A DNA stretch of 64,000 nt. Origin: Pseudobutyrivibrio ruminis HUN009. Its GTDB lineage: Bacteria; Bacillota; Clostridia; Lachnospirales; Lachnospiraceae. Below are positions 9,185 through 17,680 of the stretch, piece after piece (position 1 is the stretch's first letter; each line of letters opens with the position of its first letter). The notes beneath the pieces are model-generated. The model worked only from the letters and a program-made list of their open reading frames with translations. It did not search any database and had not been told where the DNA came from. The translations under genes and the position numbers were made by a program. Location of the stretch: positions 27,501 through 91,500 of the forward strand of contig NZ_JNLH01000001.1 in assembly GCF_000703005.1 (NCBI RefSeq), in the 5' to 3' direction.

Positions 9185-9219
9185 ATAAAAGGAAACCCTT
9201 AATAAAAAGAGTTTCCTTC
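9185..9219 (-). terminator. Internal terminator or attenuator between purE and purM
   Basis: The minus-strand stem AAGGAAACTCTT / AAGGGTTTCCTT is followed by TTATTTAT. It is inside the purE-purM intergenic gap, so it would reduce expression of purM-purN-purD relative to purE or end a purE transcript. Confidence 0.6.
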
Positions 9220-9226
9220 TACATAT

Positions 9227-9730
9227 CTACAAAAATACTTTATAACCGTCAGCCTGAAGCTGCCCGTCTTTTTTCTCAACTGATTCTTTCTGCTCTACGA
9301 TAAAATCGTGGAGTTTGCTTGCAAGGGCAGAGTCTGCCATAGCAAGCATTTTAACTGCAAGTATACCAGCATTTGCGCCGCCATTGATGGCAACTGTAGC
9401 TACAGGTACACCTGTAGGCATCTGAACAATGGAATAGAGTGAATCTACACCTCCAAGGTCGCTAGTCTTCATTGGGATACCAACAACAGGCCCTTCGAAT
9501 AAAGCTGCACACATACCAGGCAAATGTGCTGCCTTGCCTGCTCCAGCAATAATAACCTGAACGCCTCTATCTTTTGCGCCCTTTGCATACTCAAAGAAAA
9601 CATCTGGCTCACGATGTGCTGAGATAATTCTCATCTCGTAATCTACACCAAATTTCTCGAGTACCTCTACAGCCTTTGCCATTACTGGCATATCGCTGTC
9701 GCTACCCATAACTATACTTACCTTTGCCAT
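9227..9730 (-). CDS. purE: N5-carboxyaminoimidazole ribonucleotide mutase
   Basis: It isomerises N5-CAIR to CAIR (class I PurE). The 167-residue protein has VSIVMGSDSDMPVM at the N-terminus, ISAHREPD, AGAGKAAHLPGM and IPMKTSDLGGVDSLYSI, all classic PurE motifs. The RBS AGGAGG precedes ATG 9730. It is first of the four-gene pur run and follows the M29 aminopeptidase after a 116-base gap, in which I saw no purine riboswitch. No purK is present in the window, so N5-CAIR synthesis must be encoded elsewhere. Confidence 0.97.
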   Translation of the reverse strand: MAKVSIVMGSDSDMPVMAKAVEVLEKFGVDYEMRIISAHREPDVFFEYAKGAKDRGVQVIIAGAGKAAHLPGMCAALFEGPVVGIPMKTSDLGGVDSLYSIVQMPTGVPVATVAINGGANAGILAVKMLAMADSALASKLHDFIVEQKESVEKKDGQLQADGYKVFL

Positions 9731-9846
9731 TCCATTATCCTCCTAGTTTATATCTCGCAAGTTACATCTACAATCCTTAGTATCTCTCCACTCGACTAGA
9801 ATGTCTCGCTTGTGAAATCTAAGAGCTTGTTGACTACTTGCTATTT

Positions 9847-11898
9847 TTACATGTCTAATGCCTTATTGAGTTCTTCCGTACCTGGAACGACGAAGCGCCC
9901 TTCACGAATGATAGGAAGCTCACGGCCATCAGCTGTAATAACTGTGATATCTCCTAACTCATAGTAAGGAATTGTAATATCTGTGTGGCAATTGAAATAT
10001 GCCTTCGAAAAGTCCGTCTTGCGAAGTAGTGAGCAAGAATTGTCTCTTGCGATACATTCCTTGCCGTCTGGATTGTACATAGGTACATCCTCGGCGTGAG
10101 AATAGCATGTATCACCTACTGCAAAATGTGGACCTGTTTTTTCTGCTATAAGGATTGGAAGCTTATCTGCAATGGAATATTTCTGTCCCATCACAAAAGC
10201 TCTGGTATTTGTTCCGATAGCAAACTCTCCCATTGGAAGAGTGTCATGCTTATGCAGAACATTGTCGTATATATATTTTTTATTTTCTTCTTCAGTGTCA
10301 AAATTGCTACATGTATATGAAACAATCTTGCCATCCTCAAACTTCATTTCAAGATTGCGATATCCAAGCTCATTAAGATATACCTGAGTTACATGAAGAA
10401 CACCATTTGTTCCTTCAAGCTCTGGGCTTGTGAATACCTCACCAACTGGGATATTAACATCTGCAACGCAGTTTTCGAAATTAGTCTGGTGTGCAGGGTC
10501 ATCTAAATGATGAAGCTTTACTGTAATATCAGTGTGATTTTCTCCACGGCCTGTAACGTGAACCTTTTCACCCTGATCTAATACGTCGATGATGTGCTGC
10601 TGGATGTTTTTGTATAACTCGTAATCCATTGTGTTAACAGCAACTGTCTCATTAAAGATTTCATTGAAATCCTTGCCGATTTCAGGAATAGGGTAAGCAA
10701 TAATTGTGAAGCTTCGTTCCTCTCCCTTGATGTATTGATTATTTATCTGACCATTCTGGCTTGCATAATAAACATTAAGCTCGTTTTGCTTGTCTGAATA
10801 CGCTGCATTCTCCGCTCTATTAGCTGGCTCAAATGGAACTTCTCCAAATGTCTCGATAACAGCTGGCCCACCATATACTGCAGCAAGCTCTTTGTGCTTC
10901 TCAAGAGTGTTCTTCTGAACCTCAAGGAATCTGTCTGCCATGCCCTTATCCCAGTAGTAAGCTCTGTCATCCTTGTGATCGTACTCGCACTGCTTGTTAG
11001 GAACGCTTGAGAAAAGGTTACGAGATGATGTACCACCAAATCTAACAGTAGCAGCAAGACCTGCTTCGTCAAAGAGACGAATTGCTTCGCGAGTCATAAG
11101 CTCGAATCCAACTGGAGCATTAACACAAACTGTATCTTTAATAGAGATATCCTTGCCAGTCACCTCAAAGCCTTTGATATAGCCCTGAACGTAAGTCTGA
11201 GCCATAGCTACAACATCCTCGTGAGGAAGGCTACGCAAATGAGCCGCTATACCAAGCTCGTTTGGCCCGATATACATACCATACTTGTACATATATCTAT
11301 CATCTGAAAGATCATCCTCCATAATGATTCTTGTGTAGAAATCATACTCAGGATCAACCATTGATATAATCTGTTCTGAAAGGAACATCTGGCAATAATC
11401 GTGCTTAAATGAGTAAAGTGCATTTAAAATGCTCTCGCGACGATATTTATCCTCGTCCTCAATCTGGCATTCTCCATAGAGCTGAAGAAGAAGCTCACAA
11501 TAGATTGTAAACTTATCTACTCTTCCAGCAAATGCAGCCTCTATAATGCTTGTAATAGAATAGAATGCTGCCGAAAGAGGCCCGCCCACTTCTTCGCCAA
11601 GCTTTTCTACTGCATATGTTGGACACAAAAAGCTATTCTCGTAATTGCTTTCTTCATAAATAGAAAAAATAGTTTTGTTGTCTGCCTGACACTGCTCAAG
11701 AGTACGCTGTGCAAGTGTTCCTTCGATAGCCTTATTCATGATAGGAAGAACCATCATGACGAATTCAGCTACCTGATTAAAATATGCCTGAAGATTTTCA
11801 GGTAATTCTTTATCTTCTTTTATCTGAGATATACGCTCTGTAGCAAGCTCAAAGCGTTCCATTATATCATCAAATTCTTTGTAAAAAGTGCTGCTCAT
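9847..11898 (-). CDS. M29-family aminopeptidase with long N-terminal extension
   Basis: This 683-residue protein has a C-terminal half (about residues 270-670) that resembles M29 (AmpS / aminopeptidase T) metallopeptidases. It shows CVADVNIPVGEVFTSPELEGTNG, a family hallmark, and the later HFAVGDTCYSHAEDVPMYNPDG and SLLRKTDFSKAYFNCHTDI segments with metal-ligand candidates. M29 enzymes are usually about 370-410 residues, so the first 270 residues are an extra domain seen in long clostridial homologues. It is cytosolic, with no signal peptide. It probably trims peptides from the N-terminus. It starts 3 bases after the small membrane protein gene, so it is co-transcribed with pyrE. Confidence 0.8.
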   Translation of the reverse strand: MSSTFYKEFDDIMERFELATERISQIKEDKELPENLQAYFNQVAEFVMMVLPIMNKAIEGTLAQRTLEQCQADNKTIFSIYEESNYENSFLCPTYAVEKLGEEVGGPLSAAFYSITSIIEAAFAGRVDKFTIYCELLLQLYGECQIEDEDKYRRESILNALYSFKHDYCQMFLSEQIISMVDPEYDFYTRIIMEDDLSDDRYMYKYGMYIGPNELGIAAHLRSLPHEDVVAMAQTYVQGYIKGFEVTGKDISIKDTVCVNAPVGFELMTREAIRLFDEAGLAATVRFGGTSSRNLFSSVPNKQCEYDHKDDRAYYWDKGMADRFLEVQKNTLEKHKELAAVYGGPAVIETFGEVPFEPANRAENAAYSDKQNELNVYYASQNGQINNQYIKGEERSFTIIAYPIPEIGKDFNEIFNETVAVNTMDYELYKNIQQHIIDVLDQGEKVHVTGRGENHTDITVKLHHLDDPAHQTNFENCVADVNIPVGEVFTSPELEGTNGVLHVTQVYLNELGYRNLEMKFEDGKIVSYTCSNFDTEEENKKYIYDNVLHKHDTLPMGEFAIGTNTRAFVMGQKYSIADKLPILIAEKTGPHFAVGDTCYSHAEDVPMYNPDGKECIARDNSCSLLRKTDFSKAYFNCHTDITIPYYELGDITVITADGRELPIIREGRFVVPGTEELNKALDM

Positions 11899-11901
11899 AT
11901 A

Positions 11902-12240
11902 CTAACCTCTAATCAATCCGATAATAAGTGTTGCTATCCAAACTATCATAATAACTGAGCTGATAGCTAGGCATATAATTCTGTATTTAAGCTCCGTCTT
12001 AGTCTTCATTTGTCCAACATTATAAACAAATGCTCCAAAAGCGACAAGAAAGCCTAAAGTACCAAGACCACCACCAAGCCAGCGAGGTGTCTCACCTGAC
12101 ATGTAAACAGAGGCGGCAATAATACCACCATATATAATTAACGAAACTAACGAAACTCCTGCTGAATACATAGCCTCCATTGGCAATGCTTTTAATTGAT
12201 TGCCGTAAGAGCTTCGTCTGTGAAAACGACTACGTGCCAT
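11902..12240 (-). CDS. Small membrane protein of unknown function (DUF6142-like)
   Basis: The product has 112 residues: a basic N-terminus (MARSRFHRRSS), then hydrophobic segments at about 25-48, 57-76 and 88-110, so three membrane helices. From recall it resembles small Lachnospiraceae proteins filed as DUF6142; this is not certain. It begins immediately after the pyrE stop and ends 3 bases before the aminopeptidase start, so it is clearly part of that transcript. No function is assigned. Confidence 0.65.
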   Translation of the reverse strand: MARSRFHRRSSYGNQLKALPMEAMYSAGVSLVSLIIYGGIIAASVYMSGETPRWLGGGLGTLGFLVAFGAFVYNVGQMKTKTELKYRIICLAISSVIMIVWIATLIIGLIRG

Positions 12241-12927
12241 TTACTGAACTCCATATTCCTTATAATATGCATCGATGCGTGCCTTCATATCGTCGTCAAT
12301 GACAACCTTACCCTGGCACTCTCTGTTATAAAGGTGCTCAACAACCTCATCCATTGTAACAATAGCACCTGTCTTGAAACCGTATGTTTCTGCGACTTCA
12401 TCAAGGGCTGTCTTTGTTTTATCTCCTGAAAGACCAACTTCCTGACGATTTAAAGAAACCATAAGACCAACAATTGTAACATCGCCCTGTGCTCTAACAA
12501 TTGGAACTGTTTCTTCCATGCTCTTTCCAGATGTTGTAACATCCTCAATCATAACGACTCTATCGCCATCGGAAATCTTGTAGCCAAGAAGTGAGCCCAT
12601 GTCTGCTCCATGATCCTTTTCTTCTTTACGGTTGCTGCAATATTTGATTTCTTTGCCATATAGCTTGTAAAATGCTTCAGCTGTGATAACAGCAAGAGGA
12701 ATGCCTTTGTAGGCTGGTCCAAAAAGAACATCAAAATCCTCACCGTAAGCATCATGAATTGCCTTTGCATAATACTCGCCAAGGCGCATAAGCTGGCTAC
12801 CTGTAACGTAGGCGCCTGCATTCATAAAAAAAGGAGACTTACGCCCGCTCTTCAATGTAAAATCACCGAATTTGAGGACGTCAGACTCCACCATAAACTC
12901 TATAAATTGTGACTTGTAGCTTTCCAT
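12241..12927 (-). CDS. pyrE: Orotate phosphoribosyltransferase
   Basis: It makes OMP from orotate and PRPP in pyrimidine synthesis. The 228-residue protein has the PRPP-binding loop VVMIEDVTTSGKSMEETV (about residues 127-144), the KSGRKSPFFMNAG segment and the RKEEKDHG flexible catalytic loop. The RBS is GGAG. It is the first gene of the long minus-strand run leading to the pur genes and is preceded by a good sigma-A promoter. Confidence 0.96.
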   Translation of the reverse strand: MESYKSQFIEFMVESDVLKFGDFTLKSGRKSPFFMNAGAYVTGSQLMRLGEYYAKAIHDAYGEDFDVLFGPAYKGIPLAVITAEAFYKLYGKEIKYCSNRKEEKDHGADMGSLLGYKISDGDRVVMIEDVTTSGKSMEETVPIVRAQGDVTIVGLMVSLNRQEVGLSGDKTKTALDEVAETYGFKTGAIVTMDEVVEHLYNRECQGKVVIDDDMKARIDAYYKEYGVQ

Positions 12928-12975
12928 ACATTAATCTCCTATCGAAAACCCAAATATTTTTCAAAAACCTCTCAG

Positions 12976-13004
12976 ATTGTAACATACACAGCCATTCATT
13001 TCAA
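12976..13004 (-). promoter_or_regulatory. Predicted promoter of the pyrE-led transcript
   Basis: TTGAAA (13004-12999), 17-bp spacer, TACAAT (12981-12976). It lies in the divergent gap between pyrE and nth, at a suitable distance from the pyrE start codon. Confidence 0.6.
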
Positions 13005-13024
13005 TTATATGTTAGAATAAGTCC

Positions 13025-13657
13025 ATGAGAAAAAAAGAACTTGCTTTATTAGTAATTGAACGATTAGAAAAAGAATATCCCACTAGTGACTGCACTCTGG
13101 ATTACGATGACGCCTGGAAGCTTTTAGTTTCAGTGCGACTTGCAGCCCAGTGCACAGATGCCAGGGTCAATGAAATAGTTCCTCATCTATATGAAAAGTT
13201 TCCTACCATTGATTCATTAGCAAATGCTGATGTAAACGAAGTAGAGGCAATTGTTCGTCCATGCGGCCTAGGCAAATCAAAGGCAAAGGATATCGTTGCC
13301 TGCATGCGAATGCTTCGAGACACATATGATTCCAAGGTTCCAGACACTATGGAAGAGCTTTTAGCTTTACCTGGAGTTGGCAGAAAATCGGCAAATCTCA
13401 TTCTCGGAGATGTGTTTGGCAAACCAGCAATTGTTACTGACACACATGCAATTAGATTATCCAACAGAATCGGACTTGTAGATAATGAAAAGGATCCTAC
13501 CAAAGTAGAAATGGCCCTTAGAAAAATAATTCCGCCAGAATTAGGAAATGATTTATGCCATAGACTTGTGGATCATGGTCGCGCCGTTTGCACTGCCAGG
13601 ACAGCTCCTTACTGTGACAGATGCTGTCTCGAAGATATTTGCAAAAAACGTATATAA
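13025..13657 (+). CDS. nth: Endonuclease III, DNA base-excision glycosylase/AP lyase
   Basis: It removes oxidised pyrimidines and nicks AP sites. The 210-residue protein has the helix-hairpin-helix LPGVGRKSAN with catalytic Lys121, and Asp139 in VTDTHAIRL. The C-terminal iron-sulfur loop has Cys189, Cys197, Cys200 and Cys206, i.e. C-x7-C-x2-C-x5-C, one residue longer in the first gap than the E. coli C-x6-C-x2-C-x5-C. An additional Cys201 adjoins the third ligand. No strong ribosome site is seen before ATG 13025, so initiation may be weak or leaderless. It is a single-gene plus-strand unit. Confidence 0.95.
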   Translation: MRKKELALLVIERLEKEYPTSDCTLDYDDAWKLLVSVRLAAQCTDARVNEIVPHLYEKFPTIDSLANADVNEVEAIVRPCGLGKSKAKDIVACMRMLRDTYDSKVPDTMEELLALPGVGRKSANLILGDVFGKPAIVTDTHAIRLSNRIGLVDNEKDPTKVEMALRKIIPPELGNDLCHRLVDHGRAVCTARTAPYCDRCCLEDICKKRI

Positions 13658-13660
13658 TAT

Positions 13661-13702
13661 AAAGAAGCTTTGCTACAAGATTGTAACAAAGCTTCTTTTT
13701 TA
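13661..13702 (+). terminator. Rho-independent terminator after nth
   Basis: An AAGAAGCTTTG / CAAAGCTTCTT stem is followed by six T. It overlaps the last codon of the convergent L,D-transpeptidase gene, and its A-rich 5' flank could also serve the opposite strand. Confidence 0.85.
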
Positions 13703-14560
13703 TAACTGAATAGTATATTGTTTTTCAACTGATGTATATCCTCTGTTATCAGCAACCTTAATCCAAACAACATAAGTTCCTGAAACATTAGGATTATAGT
13801 TTCCATTTATTTGAATCGAATAATTCCACTTCTCAATTTCTCTTCCATCGCTATATCTAGCACCAATATATTGTTCAAGAGCTTCCGCATCCATTCCAAC
13901 ATATCCATGAATAATTCCATCTCCTGAATCCTGCTTCAAGTACTGTGTAGGCACAAGTGTCATCCATGGATTGTAAGCTGCCTCTTCTGTAGGATCATAA
14001 CCAATAAGGCCTGCATTTACATCAAGCTTGACAGATGCTGGTCTACCAAGGGGGCCAGGATTTGTTGCATCATCATAAACAATTACAGGTGTACCTGCCT
14101 TGCAATTATCATAAATCCACTTTAAATCTCCAACTGCCATGCGAACACATCCCTGAGATGCTCCCTGACCTAACATATTAAATGCATTTCCTCTAAGGGA
14201 GTTAACAGTAGGCGCTGCATATGGAACTGAATGGAAAAGAATATGTCCATTAAATCTGATGGCATATCGACCATAACTATTTCCAAAAAGCTGTCTCCAC
14301 TCATAATAATCAGATGTAGCAAAAACTCCTGTTGGAGTGTCCTCAATATTTGCTCCAACTGAGCATAAATAAGCCTTTACCGGTATAGTGTACTGTCCTT
14401 GGGCATCAAGCGACATTACAGTAACAACGTTTGCCACACGATTTACATATAAAGCATATGGAGTAGCTGCTTTAGCTTCAATAGAAGTACTACTAATACT
14501 AAAGAATAAAGATAAAACAAGCGCGATTGCAATAAAACTTTTTTTGTGTTTGAAAAACAT
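13700..14560 (-). CDS. Secreted L,D-transpeptidase (YkuD) with C-terminal Ig-like domain
   Basis: This 286-residue exported protein crosslinks or remodels peptidoglycan. A signal peptide (about 1-31: KHKKSF, hydrophobic core, then AKA-A) is followed by the YkuD domain with His110 (GHILFHSVP) and the catalytic Cys138 (GASQGCVRM). The C-terminal 80 residues end in a YVVWIKVADNRGY-type beta-sandwich (DUF5011/Ig-like). The start at 14560 is preferred because AGAGAGG precedes it by 6 bases; an upstream in-frame ATG at 14620 lacks a site and would bury the signal peptide. It is a single gene, convergent with nth. Confidence 0.9.
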   Translation of the reverse strand: MFFKHKKSFIAIALVLSLFFSISSTSIEAKAATPYALYVNRVANVVTVMSLDAQGQYTIPVKAYLCSVGANIEDTPTGVFATSDYYEWRQLFGNSYGRYAIRFNGHILFHSVPYAAPTVNSLRGNAFNMLGQGASQGCVRMAVGDLKWIYDNCKAGTPVIVYDDATNPGPLGRPASVKLDVNAGLIGYDPTEEAAYNPWMTLVPTQYLKQDSGDGIIHGYVGMDAEALEQYIGARYSDGREIEKWNYSIQINGNYNPNVSGTYVVWIKVADNRGYTSVEKQYTIQL

Positions 14561-14694
14561 ATAAAACCTCTCTAAAAAAATATACTTGAGGATTATATGA
14601 AGTTTTTTTAAACAAATCAAGTCCTATTATTATTCTTTTATGAAATTTTCGAAAATTTGGGATATTTATAACAAATAAAAGCTTATAAAATGTG

Positions 14695-14721
14695 AAAGAG
14701 ACGCCAGCGGAGCGTCTCTTT
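14695..14721. repeat. Strong intergenic hairpin near a 21-codon ORF
   Basis: The perfect 10-bp stem AAAGAGACGC / GCGTCTCTTT has a 7-base loop. Neither side has a long T-run, so terminator activity (for pyk on the minus strand) is uncertain. It lies 20 bases before a small plus-strand ORF with a ribosome site. Confidence 0.6.
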
Positions 14722-14740
14722 CAAAAGGGAGAATAATGTT

Positions 14741-14806
14741 ATGAAAAAATTGTATCTCTCTCGAGATGAGTATATATTAACTGAAAACTTTGTTCAAGTC
14801 GTGTAA
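14741..14806 (+). pseudogene. 21-codon ORF, possible remnant of a PspC-type gene start
   Basis: GGGAGA lies 11 bases before ATG 14741. The peptide MKKLYLSRDEYILTENFVQVV opens like many PspC-domain proteins (MKKLYxSRxD), but the reading frame ends after 21 residues and nothing PspC-like follows. It may be a decayed gene start, a tiny leader peptide, or chance. The region 14561-14837 holds nothing else recognisable apart from the hairpin. Confidence 0.3.
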
Positions 14807-14837
14807 AAGTTGTGAATTGTCTGTGAATTCTCAAATC

Positions 14838-16253
14838 TTACTGAATACTCTCTACCTTAATTGTATTTGTGTTACCTACATTGCCATCGATTGGGCCGCC
14901 AGTAAGAACTACGCGGTCTCCGCTCTTAAGGTTGAGCATCTGCTTAGCACGTCCAACTGCATGATAGAACATAACATCAAGTGATGTGAACTTATCAACG
15001 AGAACTGGTGTAACACCCCAGCTAAGTGCAAGCTTTCTCCAAACCTTTTTGTCTGTAGTCATAGCGATTACATCTACTGGACAACGGAAACGGCTAACAC
15101 GCTTTGCTGTGTAACCTGACATTGTGCAAGCAACGATAGCCTTTGCCTCAACGTCGATAGCCATTGAACATGTAGAGTGACAAACAGCATCTGGAATAGA
15201 AGCGATTGCGATGTCATCCTTGTGGAAACGACCGTTGTAGTTGATGTCGTTCTCTGTAGTCTCAGCGATTTCTGCCATTGTAGCAACAGCCTGTACTGGG
15301 AATTTACCCTGAGCTGACTCGCCTGAAAGCATGATTGCAGAAGTTCCATCATATACAGCGTTAGCAACGTCAGAGATTTCAGCACGTGTAGGACGTGGAT
15401 TTGTAATCATAGACTCAAGCATCTCTGTAGCTGTAACAACTCTCTTACCAAGCTCACGAGCTCTTGTGATAAGCTGCTTCTGAACTGCTGGAAGATTTAC
15501 AAATGGGATTTCAACACCAAGGTCACCACGAGCAACCATGATACCATTTGCAATTTCAAGAATCTCATCTACGTTATCAACACCTGGCTGGTTCTCGATC
15601 TTAGCGATAACCTCTACATCCTTACCACCATTCTCATCAAGGAATGTTCTAAGCTCGATCATATCCTGCTTTGTTGAAACAAATGATGCAGCGATGAAAT
15701 CAATGTCGTTCTCAAGACCAAAAAGAATATCCTTCTTGTCCTGCTCTGAAAGGTATGGGCCTGACATAACCTTGTTAGGGAAGCTCATTGACTTCTTGTT
15801 GCTCATAGTACCGCCGGCTGTACACTTTGTAATAACATCGTGGCCTTTGATTTCTGTAACCTCGAAGAATACGATACCGTTGCAAACTGAAAGTACATCA
15901 CCTACGTTAAGATCCTTGTGAAGGTTCTTGTGAGTAACTGATACTCTAGTCTGATCACCTTCAACATCGTCTGTAGTGAAGATGAATGTGTCACCTTCGT
16001 TAACTGTAACAGAGCCGTCCTTAAATGTTTTGATACGGTACTCTGGTCCCTTTGTGTCAAGTAAGATGGCGATTGGCATGTTAAGCTTCTTGCGGACTTT
16101 CTTAACTAAATCCATCTTCATGCCCTGCTCCTCATGGTCACCATGGGAGAAGTTCATTCTTGCTACGTTCATTCCGGCCTTTGCCATAGCTGTAAGAGTT
16201 TCCTCATTCATGCTGGCTGGTCCGATTGTACAAATAATCTTTGTCTTTCTCAT
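14838..16253 (-). CDS. pyk: Pyruvate kinase
   Basis: It converts PEP and ADP to pyruvate and ATP, the last step of glycolysis. The 471-residue protein begins KTKIICTIGPAS, has the catalytic segment VMVARGDLGVEIP (about 240-255) and RVVTATEMLESM (about 270-285), and ends with the regulatory C domain. The length matches the short form, without the extra C-terminal PEP-utiliser-like domain found in Bacillus enzymes. The RBS AGGAG is about 10 bases upstream. It is a single-gene unit with its own promoter. Confidence 0.97.
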   Translation of the reverse strand: MRKTKIICTIGPASMNEETLTAMAKAGMNVARMNFSHGDHEEQGMKMDLVKKVRKKLNMPIAILLDTKGPEYRIKTFKDGSVTVNEGDTFIFTTDDVEGDQTRVSVTHKNLHKDLNVGDVLSVCNGIVFFEVTEIKGHDVITKCTAGGTMSNKKSMSFPNKVMSGPYLSEQDKKDILFGLENDIDFIAASFVSTKQDMIELRTFLDENGGKDVEVIAKIENQPGVDNVDEILEIANGIMVARGDLGVEIPFVNLPAVQKQLITRARELGKRVVTATEMLESMITNPRPTRAEISDVANAVYDGTSAIMLSGESAQGKFPVQAVATMAEIAETTENDINYNGRFHKDDIAIASIPDAVCHSTCSMAIDVEAKAIVACTMSGYTAKRVSRFRCPVDVIAMTTDKKVWRKLALSWGVTPVLVDKFTSLDVMFYHAVGRAKQMLNLKSGDRVVLTGGPIDGNVGNTNTIKVESIQ

Positions 16254-16316
16254 TCTACAAAACTCCTCTATTTAGACTAAAACTTAGTTAACCTAAAAAA
16301 TAAAAAAATCCTATCT

Positions 16317-16345
16317 ATAATAGCATTAATTAAATTTTAAGTAAA
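16317..16345 (-). promoter_or_regulatory. Predicted promoter of pyk
   Basis: TTTACT (16345-16340), 17-bp spacer, TATTAT (16322-16317), about 65 bases before the pyk start codon and downstream of the fucO terminator. Confidence 0.6.
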
Positions 16346-16374
16346 CATTTATCCTAATCATTCCTTATTATATA

Positions 16375-16415
16375 TTAAAAAAGTGTCCTGTGAAACTAAT
16401 AATCACAGAACACTT
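16375..16415 (-). terminator. Rho-independent terminator after fucO
   Basis: On the minus strand AAGTGTTCTGTGA pairs with TCACAGGACACTT and is followed by TTTTTAA. It lies 24 bases after the fucO stop codon. Confidence 0.88.
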
Positions 16416-16438
16416 ATCTTTAACTATTTATTCATATT

Positions 16439-17587
16439 TTATGCCATGAGCATACGGAACATATCAATTACCTGCTCCTTTGTAGCCTCACGAGGATTTC
16501 CTGGATAGCAAGCATCATTAAGAGCATCTGTTGCAAGCTGGTCTAAATCCTCTTCCTTAATCTTATCAAGAGTCTTTGGAATACCAACATCCTCAGAAAG
16601 CTTCTTAACAGCTGCAATAGCTGCGTCACGGTACTCATCCTGTGTCATGTTATCAACACCTTCTACCCCCATAGCTCTAGCAACCTCGCGAAGTCTCTCC
16701 CCAGTATACTCGCGGTTGAATTCCATAGAAATAGGAAGGAACATTGCACATGCTACACCGTGTGGTGTGTCGTAGTGTGCTGAAAGTGTGTGAGCCATTG
16801 CATGGTCAATTCCAAGACCAACATTTGAGAAGCCCATACCTGCAATGTACTGACCAAGTGCCATACCCTCGCGGCCTTCCTTTTTATTTTCAACAGCATC
16901 ACGAAGATTCTTTGAAATAAGACGAATAGCCTCAAGATGGAACATATCTGTCATCTCCCAAGCTGCCTTTGTTGTATATCCTTCAATTGCATGTGTAAGA
17001 GCATCCATACCTGTAGCGGCTGTAAGTCCCTTTGGCATAGATGACATCATATCAGGGTCAACAACTGCAACGATTGGCATATCATTTGTATCTACACATA
17101 CAAACTTTCTTTCCTTTTCAACGTCTGTAATAACGTAATTGATTGTAACCTCTGCTGCTGTACCTGCTGTTGTTGGAACTGCAATAATAGGTACACATGG
17201 ATTCTTTGTAGGTGCAACACCTTCAAGCGAACGAACATCTGCAAACTCTGGATTTGTGATAATGATACCAATTGCCTTTGATGTATCCATCGATGATCCG
17301 CCACCGATAGCAACGATGCAATCTGCACCAGAAGTCTTAAATGCTTCAACACCGTTCTTTACATTTTCGATTGTTGGATTTGGTTTGATATCTGAGTATA
17401 CACCATAAGGAATACCTGCTCCATCAAGTAAGTCTGTAACCTTAGCTGTCACTCCAAATTTAATAAGATCTGGATCTGAAGCAACAAATGCTTTCTTGAA
17501 GCCATGAGCCTTAATCTCATTTACTACTTCCTGGATTGCACCAGCACCATGATAAGATGTTGGATTTAAAGAAATTCTGTTAGCCAT
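16439..17587 (-). CDS. fucO: Lactaldehyde reductase (iron-containing alcohol dehydrogenase)
   Basis: It reduces L-lactaldehyde, the aldolase product of rhamnulose-1-P or fuculose-1-P, to 1,2-propanediol with NADH. The 382-residue length and sequence follow E. coli FucO closely (MANR start, FADVRSLEG, VPTTAGTAAEVTINYVITD). The metal ligands are Asp195, His199, His262 and His276. The start at 17587 is chosen because AAAGGAG is 9 bases upstream; an in-frame ATG at 17638 has no site. It follows the TetR gene and the rhamnose genes but has its own promoter and palindromes upstream. Confidence 0.93.
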   Translation of the reverse strand: MANRISLNPTSYHGAGAIQEVVNEIKAHGFKKAFVASDPDLIKFGVTAKVTDLLDGAGIPYGVYSDIKPNPTIENVKNGVEAFKTSGADCIVAIGGGSSMDTSKAIGIIITNPEFADVRSLEGVAPTKNPCVPIIAVPTTAGTAAEVTINYVITDVEKERKFVCVDTNDMPIVAVVDPDMMSSMPKGLTAATGMDALTHAIEGYTTKAAWEMTDMFHLEAIRLISKNLRDAVENKKEGREGMALGQYIAGMGFSNVGLGIDHAMAHTLSAHYDTPHGVACAMFLPISMEFNREYTGERLREVARAMGVEGVDNMTQDEYRDAAIAAVKKLSEDVGIPKTLDKIKEEDLDQLATDALNDACYPGNPREATKEQVIDMFRMLMA

Positions 17588-17627
17588 AACAATACACTCC
17601 TTTTTTGTAACAAACATTGTGTTAAAA

Positions 17628-17670
17628 AAATAACACACCCTACGATTGATATTTTATCATCATAGAGTGT
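17628..17670 (-). other. Hairpin with T-run overlapping the fucO promoter/leader
   Basis: ACACACTCTA pairs with TAGGGTGTGT, with an inner TGATA/TATCA stem, and is followed by TTATTTTTTT on the minus strand. It could be the terminator of the upstream tetR transcript, or a DNA operator, since it covers the fucO -10 region. Confidence 0.6.
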
Positions 17671-17675
17671 GTCAA
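17646..17675 (-). promoter_or_regulatory. Predicted promoter of fucO
   Basis: TTGACA at 17675-17670 with TATCAA 18 bp downstream. The -10 region is inside the inverted repeat at 17628-17670. Confidence 0.5.
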
Positions 17676-17680
17676 TATAA

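Noticed and set aside
9731..9846. Possible purine riboswitch upstream of purE
   Set aside because: I found no purine or PRPP-type aptamer core and no terminator adjoining a structured element in this 116-base gap.
13025..13040. Later start codon for nth
   Set aside because: No internal Met with a better ribosome site was found, and the N-terminus matches the family.
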